From: Nitrososphaerota archaeon
Lineage (GTDB): Archaea; Thermoproteota; Nitrososphaeria; Nitrososphaerales; CADDZS01
Assembly (NCBI GenBank): GCA_027314685.1
Contig: DAHVAI010000085.1
Span: 1-7,692 of the forward strand
DNA length: 7,692 bases
Direction of reading: 5' to 3'
Every line of letters starts with the position of its first letter. Position 1 is the stretch's first letter. The position numbers and the translations under genes were made by a program. Shown here piece after piece: positions 4,444 to 7,692 of the stretch. A model generated the notes under the pieces. It saw only the letters and a list, made by a program, of their open reading frames with translations. It did not search any database and had not been told where the DNA came from.

Positions 4444-6978
4444 GTGAATTGTTTTGTTCAAACAAGATTTTTGAAAGCAACGATAATTGCAGTCGCAACT
4501 ACAACATTTTTCGTAACGCTCTTATCGTCTCCATATTCCGCTTCCGCAACCTCAACCACGTTCAATTTATCTGTAAGCTCTCAGTACGGCTCTACATTCG
4601 GCTCTGGAAACTACCAGAACGGTACTAGAGCAAGCTTCGGGGTATCTCCAACGATTGTGTACGACGTTACAAGGACCGTCAGGCACGTATTCCTAGGATG
4701 GAGTTGCAGCGGAAATGGCTGTTATTCGGGGCCAAACTCCTTAGCTTCAGTCATATTGAACAATAACATCAATGAAAATGCCAACTGGGGCGTGCAGTAC
4801 TTGCTTTCAACTTCCGTAACCGGAAATGGAAGCGTGAATCCGTCAGGCAACAGATGGTATTACCCCAATTCAGTGGTTGTAGTTTCAGAATATCCCAAGG
4901 ACGGTTGGTTCTTTGGTTACTGGTCTCTTGACGGTCAGAATGTAGGATCGTCTCAGACCTACGCTATCTTGATCAATTCGCCTCATCGTCTAGTTGCCAA
5001 CTTCATTGAACCAGAAATTGAATCAAAACTTTCAAACGTATCCGATGCCTACGGCAATACTCTGAGGAATCCCGATGGAACTTTTTACAGGATGGACGAA
5101 TTCGAGATACAATACGACGCGCTAATCGTAGGAGGAAATCCACTTCCCCCAGGCATCTCATTCGCATTCAAAATCGGATATCCTCAAAACGCGTTGAGCG
5201 AAATTGCAAACGGTAGTGGCTATGCAATCTTCATCATTTTGCCCGACGCGCCGTTTGCATCGAACAACGTCAGTCTAACCGCGTCAGTGTTCAACTCGGC
5301 TGATAACTCCAACAGAACGGTACCAATTCAAAGCTACGAACCCTTCGCAGTAGTGAATTACTCTCCTCACTTTACCTACCTTACTTACATGGACTATAAC
5401 GTGCTCAACTCGAGCAGCTATGAAAGACCATTCATTACGCTTGTAAGATATGATGGAAACTCTCCTGGGTACAGCTATCCTGGCGACATCAACACAGACC
5501 CCTTCAACGCCCTGAATTCTACAGGTGAGAGGGCGATTGTAAACAACTTCACTTTCTCGACTAATGGATGGAGCATTCTTGCAAACGTTTCTATAGTAAA
5601 CGATTCGATGGATGTGATCAATTTCTTATCGCATCCTGGTCTTGAGTTGAAAGTTTCAAACCTAAACCAGACAGTAGGGCCAGACGTGATTACTTGGGTA
5701 AACAGAGTACAGAAATTCTTCTTTCTGTCAGATATCCAACAAATTAAAACATACGTGAGCTCAAACTCAATAATTTACTTCAACGTGACGGTAAGAGCAT
5801 CTTACTCAAACAGATACAATTCACTCAACATCTCTTCGAGCGATTTTAGCACTCATTATCTCTATGAACCCATCTTTTACAACGGCTATCTTGTGTTCAA
5901 AGCCTACGGTGGCGACGTTACAAACTTTACCGCGGCAATCATTTCGAAAAATCCCAACCCTCTAGATAACCAGTTGATGTTGGAAGCTGCCTCCATCTTT
6001 GGCAACGACAGCAATGTAATCAACTCTTTGAAACAAGATCTCTATCCTGCCTATTCTACCACCATATTGAAACCAATAGTTTGGAACTCTACTGAATATG
6101 TGTATTTGATAAACCAAACTAACATAGCTTTATCATCTGAAGGTGAGATACCCAACTTTACAATTTCTGTTAACAGTAACACCGGTTACACTGAATACAA
6201 GTATCAACCGAACAACCCGCCATACTTTTTGAGTTCTCCCACTACGTATTACAATCAATTGTCCAAGAATGTTACATACGACGCCTATGATTACTATACA
6301 TTGTTTGAATTAAGCGATTTTCCTCTTACATTTCCCTTCGCTAATCTCACGGGGTACAACTTGATGCAACCCTCCAACAATGAGAATCTCATCTTGCAGC
6401 CGCTAAACTTCTCATTTACGTCTTCAATTGCATATCTATTGCGAACTTATGACAACCCGAGCGCTCCTTTCTTTGTCACCCAGGAACCAGGTAATCTCAC
6501 CAATTCTTTTCCAATGATTTTTGGAGAAAATCAAACAACATGGATCTATCCAAATTTTGCTGGAGGAGGAATAATCGGGCTAGATGGGAATCCGGTTTCT
6601 CTCGATGGAGGCTCATCTTATCAAATTTCATTGCTTATGGGAAACGAGAGCGGCGGAGCTTCCTACATTTGGGTAGTAAACGACAGAGGACAGATTCTAT
6701 TTAACGAAAGTCTACCTACGTCACCATCTGATTTGTCGTTAGGACAGGCTGCCTACGCTGGTGAAATCACATTCAAGTTTCCAGTTGCAGACACAAACCA
6801 CTCGGTGACTATCTATGTGGAGAATCCCTGGGGTGGGATAAGCATCATCGGTGGAGTTGACATAACTTCAACCCCACCTCCGTCGCCTCTTTATTCACCA
6901 ATGTTTCTCGCAACTATGCTTGTAATCATATTCGTGATTGCTTCAGGGTATGCATTCTTCGCAGGCCGCGAAAGTTGA
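4444..6978 (+). CDS. Secreted, membrane-anchored surface protein with two InlB-like repeats, 844 aa
   Basis: GTG 4444 is preceded by GGGGAG with a 7-base spacer and gives a complete signal peptide: a charged N-terminus with R8 and K11, a hydrophobic core at about 12-27, and a likely cut near SASA (32-35). Two divergent InlB B-type repeats follow at about 39-115 and 118-188; each has the VFLGW/FFGYW aromatic core and ends with an Ala-Asn-aromatic motif (ANW, ANF). C88 and C93 in the first repeat could form a disulfide; the only other Cys is in the signal peptide. Residues about 195-810 are beta-rich, full of Asn, Ser and Tyr, with about 30 N-x-S/T sequons across the protein, as expected of an archaeal cell-surface glycoprotein. 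A Pro-rich linker (STPPPSPLYSP) precedes one transmembrane helix at about 819-840 and a short tail GRES. The fold of the middle is not recognised and no protease motif is visible. Its place before PrgI/VirB4-like genes suggests an adhesin or stalk for cell contact in conjugation; that is inferred. Confidence 0.85.
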   Translation: MNCFVQTRFLKATIIAVATTTFFVTLLSSPYSASATSTTFNLSVSSQYGSTFGSGNYQNGTRASFGVSPTIVYDVTRTVRHVFLGWSCSGNGCYSGPNSLASVILNNNINENANWGVQYLLSTSVTGNGSVNPSGNRWYYPNSVVVVSEYPKDGWFFGYWSLDGQNVGSSQTYAILINSPHRLVANFIEPEIESKLSNVSDAYGNTLRNPDGTFYRMDEFEIQYDALIVGGNPLPPGISFAFKIGYPQNALSEIANGSGYAIFIILPDAPFASNNVSLTASVFNSADNSNRTVPIQSYEPFAVVNYSPHFTYLTYMDYNVLNSSSYERPFITLVRYDGNSPGYSYPGDINTDPFNALNSTGERAIVNNFTFSTNGWSILANVSIVNDSMDVINFLSHPGLELKVSNLNQTVGPDVITWVNRVQKFFFLSDIQQIKTYVSSNSIIYFNVTVRASYSNRYNSLNISSSDFSTHYLYEPIFYNGYLVFKAYGGDVTNFTAAIISKNPNPLDNQLMLEAASIFGNDSNVINSLKQDLYPAYSTTILKPIVWNSTEYVYLINQTNIALSSEGEIPNFTISVNSNTGYTEYKYQPNNPPYFLSSPTTYYNQLSKNVTYDAYDYYTLFELSDFPLTFPFANLTGYNLMQPSNNENLILQPLNFSFTSSIAYLLRTYDNPSAPFFVTQEPGNLTNSFPMIFGENQTTWIYPNFAGGGIIGLDGNPVSLDGGSSYQISLLMGNESGGASYIWVVNDRGQILFNESLPTSPSDLSLGQAAYAGEITFKFPVADTNHSVTIYVENPWGGISIIGGVDITSTPPPSPLYSPMFLATMLVIIFVIASGYAFFAGRES

Positions 6979-7030
6979 TTTTCCCCGGAATCATCATGTC
7001 TGTCCAGCCGACGGCCGCTAGTCATCCGCG

Positions 7031-7036
7031 TTAAAT
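7031..7036 (+). promoter_or_regulatory. Weak TATA-like element (TTAAAT) before the PrgI-like gene
   Basis: TTAAAT lies 34-40 bp before ATG 7071. With typical archaeal spacing, transcription would begin around 7058-7065, producing a very short leader. That would fit the absence of an SD motif before this ATG. The palindrome at 7044-7068 would then cover the start site. Confidence 0.3.
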
Positions 7037-7043
7037 TCCTAAA

Positions 7044-7068
7044 CTAGCCACTAGGATATAGTGGCTAG
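7044..7068. promoter_or_regulatory. Perfect 10-bp-arm palindrome two bases before the PrgI-like ATG
   Basis: The arms CTAGCCACTA (7044-7053) and TAGTGGCTAG (7059-7068) are perfect complements around the 5-base centre GGATA. The palindrome ends two bases before ATG 7071 and occupies the place where an SD would be. It is either an operator overlapping a near-leaderless promoter or an RNA hairpin that limits translation. It shares CCAC-N9-GTGG with the element at 4388-4406. Confidence 0.65.
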
Positions 7069-7070
7069 AA

Positions 7071-7424
7071 ATGTCTGAAGTGCTTTCTTGGCGTGAGGAA
7101 ATCTGGTGGGAACGCAAGTCGATACCATTTGGTAGTCACTCGCTTTCTCCGCGACAGTTAGCTCTTGTTGTTACGTTCGGTTGGTTAGGCGCACTTCTAT
7201 CTGCGCCCTTTCCTTCAACGTTATTTGGTATGGCGTATCTGGGCAAGGCGCTTCCAGTCCTCGCAATTCTCGCGATCGGAATTGTGCTTGGCTCTCAGAG
7301 AATTCGTATGATACCTCTGGAGCTTCAGCTCTTGATCAAGTTGAGTGAGAGAAAACATCTTGGTCTAAATCAAGAACACAAGAGAAACCAAGAGTATAAT
7401 CAGGCGGGTCAAACAATTGAATAG
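7071..7424 (+). CDS. PrgI/VirB3-like conjugation membrane protein, 117 aa
   Basis: This small protein has a polar N-terminus with IPFGSHSLSPRQL (18-30), two hydrophobic helices at about 29-46 and 58-75 separated by a short loop, then IRMIPLELQLL (78-88) and a charged tail. Size, helical hairpin, the motif around Pro-x-E after helix 2 and position directly before a VirB4-like gene fit the PrgI family, the VirB3-type inner-membrane component of type IV secretion channels in Gram-positive bacteria and archaea. ATG 7071 is the first start after an in-frame TAG at 7059-7061, and no SD is present. Its end overlaps the next gene by 8 bp, showing translational coupling. The family call rests on topology and context, since these proteins are poorly conserved in sequence. 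Confidence 0.65.
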   Translation: MSEVLSWREEIWWERKSIPFGSHSLSPRQLALVVTFGWLGALLSAPFPSTLFGMAYLGKALPVLAILAIGIVLGSQRIRMIPLELQLLIKLSERKHLGLNQEHKRNQEYNQAGQTIE

Positions 7425-7692
7425 CATTCTAAAAAGAAAGAACAATTCGCGAAACTCTGAACGCCTGGAAAACAAGTCAGCCTACGAACTACGCTCAATA
7501 AATCTCTGGGGTATGCGAGAGAAAGAGCAGGAAAAAGTATTAGAACGATTCATCCAGTTTCTCAACGGTCTCTCAGAGCCCACGACGTTACGAATAATAG
7601 AAGACTCGAGAAATGTGAGAGCTGGTTCCGTTGTTTACGAAAATGCAAGATACAAGAGATACTTTGTGGAAGCAAAATCAAGCATAGAATCT
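7417..7692 (+). CDS. N-terminus of a VirB4-like conjugation ATPase (3' truncated by window)
   Basis: From TTG 7417 the frame stays open to the window end, giving 92 codons with no stop. TTG is preceded by AGGCGGG with an 8-base spacer and overlaps the end of the PrgI-like gene by 8 bp. After a basic N-terminus the protein has a helix (REKEQEKVLERFIQFLNGL) followed by a strand (TTLRIIEDS) and then Tyr-rich segments (VVYENARYKRYFVEA). This is the layout of the N-terminal domain of VirB4/TraC-like ATPases, where a helix ending in FLN-like residues precedes a strand describing lipid- or partner-contacting segments. The Walker A and B motifs that would prove the call would lie beyond the window. 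VirB4 proteins energise assembly and transfer through the type IV channel at the inner face of the membrane. Confidence 0.55.
   Translation, partial: MNSILKRKNNSRNSERLENKSAYELRSINLWGMREKEQEKVLERFIQFLNGLSEPTTLRIIEDSRNVRAGSVVYENARYKRYFVEAKSSIES

Overview
The window reads as archaeal DNA, most likely a piece of an integrated conjugative element or conjugative plasmid. Four things suggest this. A TFIIB-like (TFB) protein combines a zinc ribbon with a cyclin-type domain. A large secreted protein, rich in N-glycosylation sequons, carries one C-terminal membrane anchor. Candidate promoters are T/A-rich TATA-like boxes. Starts mix TTG, GTG and ATG, with SD motifs at some genes and none at others. Base composition is moderate, by eye a little over 40% GC. 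A Thermoproteota/Thaumarchaeota-type host is plausible, but the sequence alone does not fix it.

Layout, all genes on the plus strand: (1) 3-479, the 3' part of a gene with a PLD-like/TrmB-C-like domain whose HKD-type motif is degenerate. (2) 480-994, a gap with no convincing gene, carrying several inverted repeats, a 9-bp direct repeat and a candidate promoter. (3) 995-4204, a tight cluster: a 455-aa TFB-like protein, a ParB-like protein with a C-terminal zinc ribbon, a small unrecognised ORF, and a winged-helix protein whose start is abnormal. (4) 4205-4443, a regulatory gap with repeated GCAAC/GTTGC motifs, a TATA-like box and a hairpin. (5) 4444-6978, an 844-aa secreted, membrane-anchored protein with two InlB-like repeats. 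(6) 7071-7692, a two-helix PrgI/VirB3-like membrane protein overlapping by 8 bp the N-terminus of a VirB4-like protein that runs off the window.

Inferred division of labour: the 995-4204 cluster looks like a regulation and maintenance module (alternative initiation factor, partition or silencing protein, DNA-binding regulator). The 4444-7692 part looks like the beginning of a conjugation module (surface adhesin or stalk, inner-membrane channel component, transfer ATPase). Hairpins just ahead of both conjugation-side transcription units share the half-sites CCAC-N9-GTGG, which suggests one regulator controls both.

The most unusual points are: the winged-helix frame, which opens with a well-placed ATG but is cut after six codons by an in-frame TAG, then resumes behind a strong SD with no ATG/GTG/TTG; the enlarged TFB-like protein paired with a ParB-like protein; and the shared palindromes. 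No integrase, tRNA, attachment site, insertion sequence or CRISPR array is visible.
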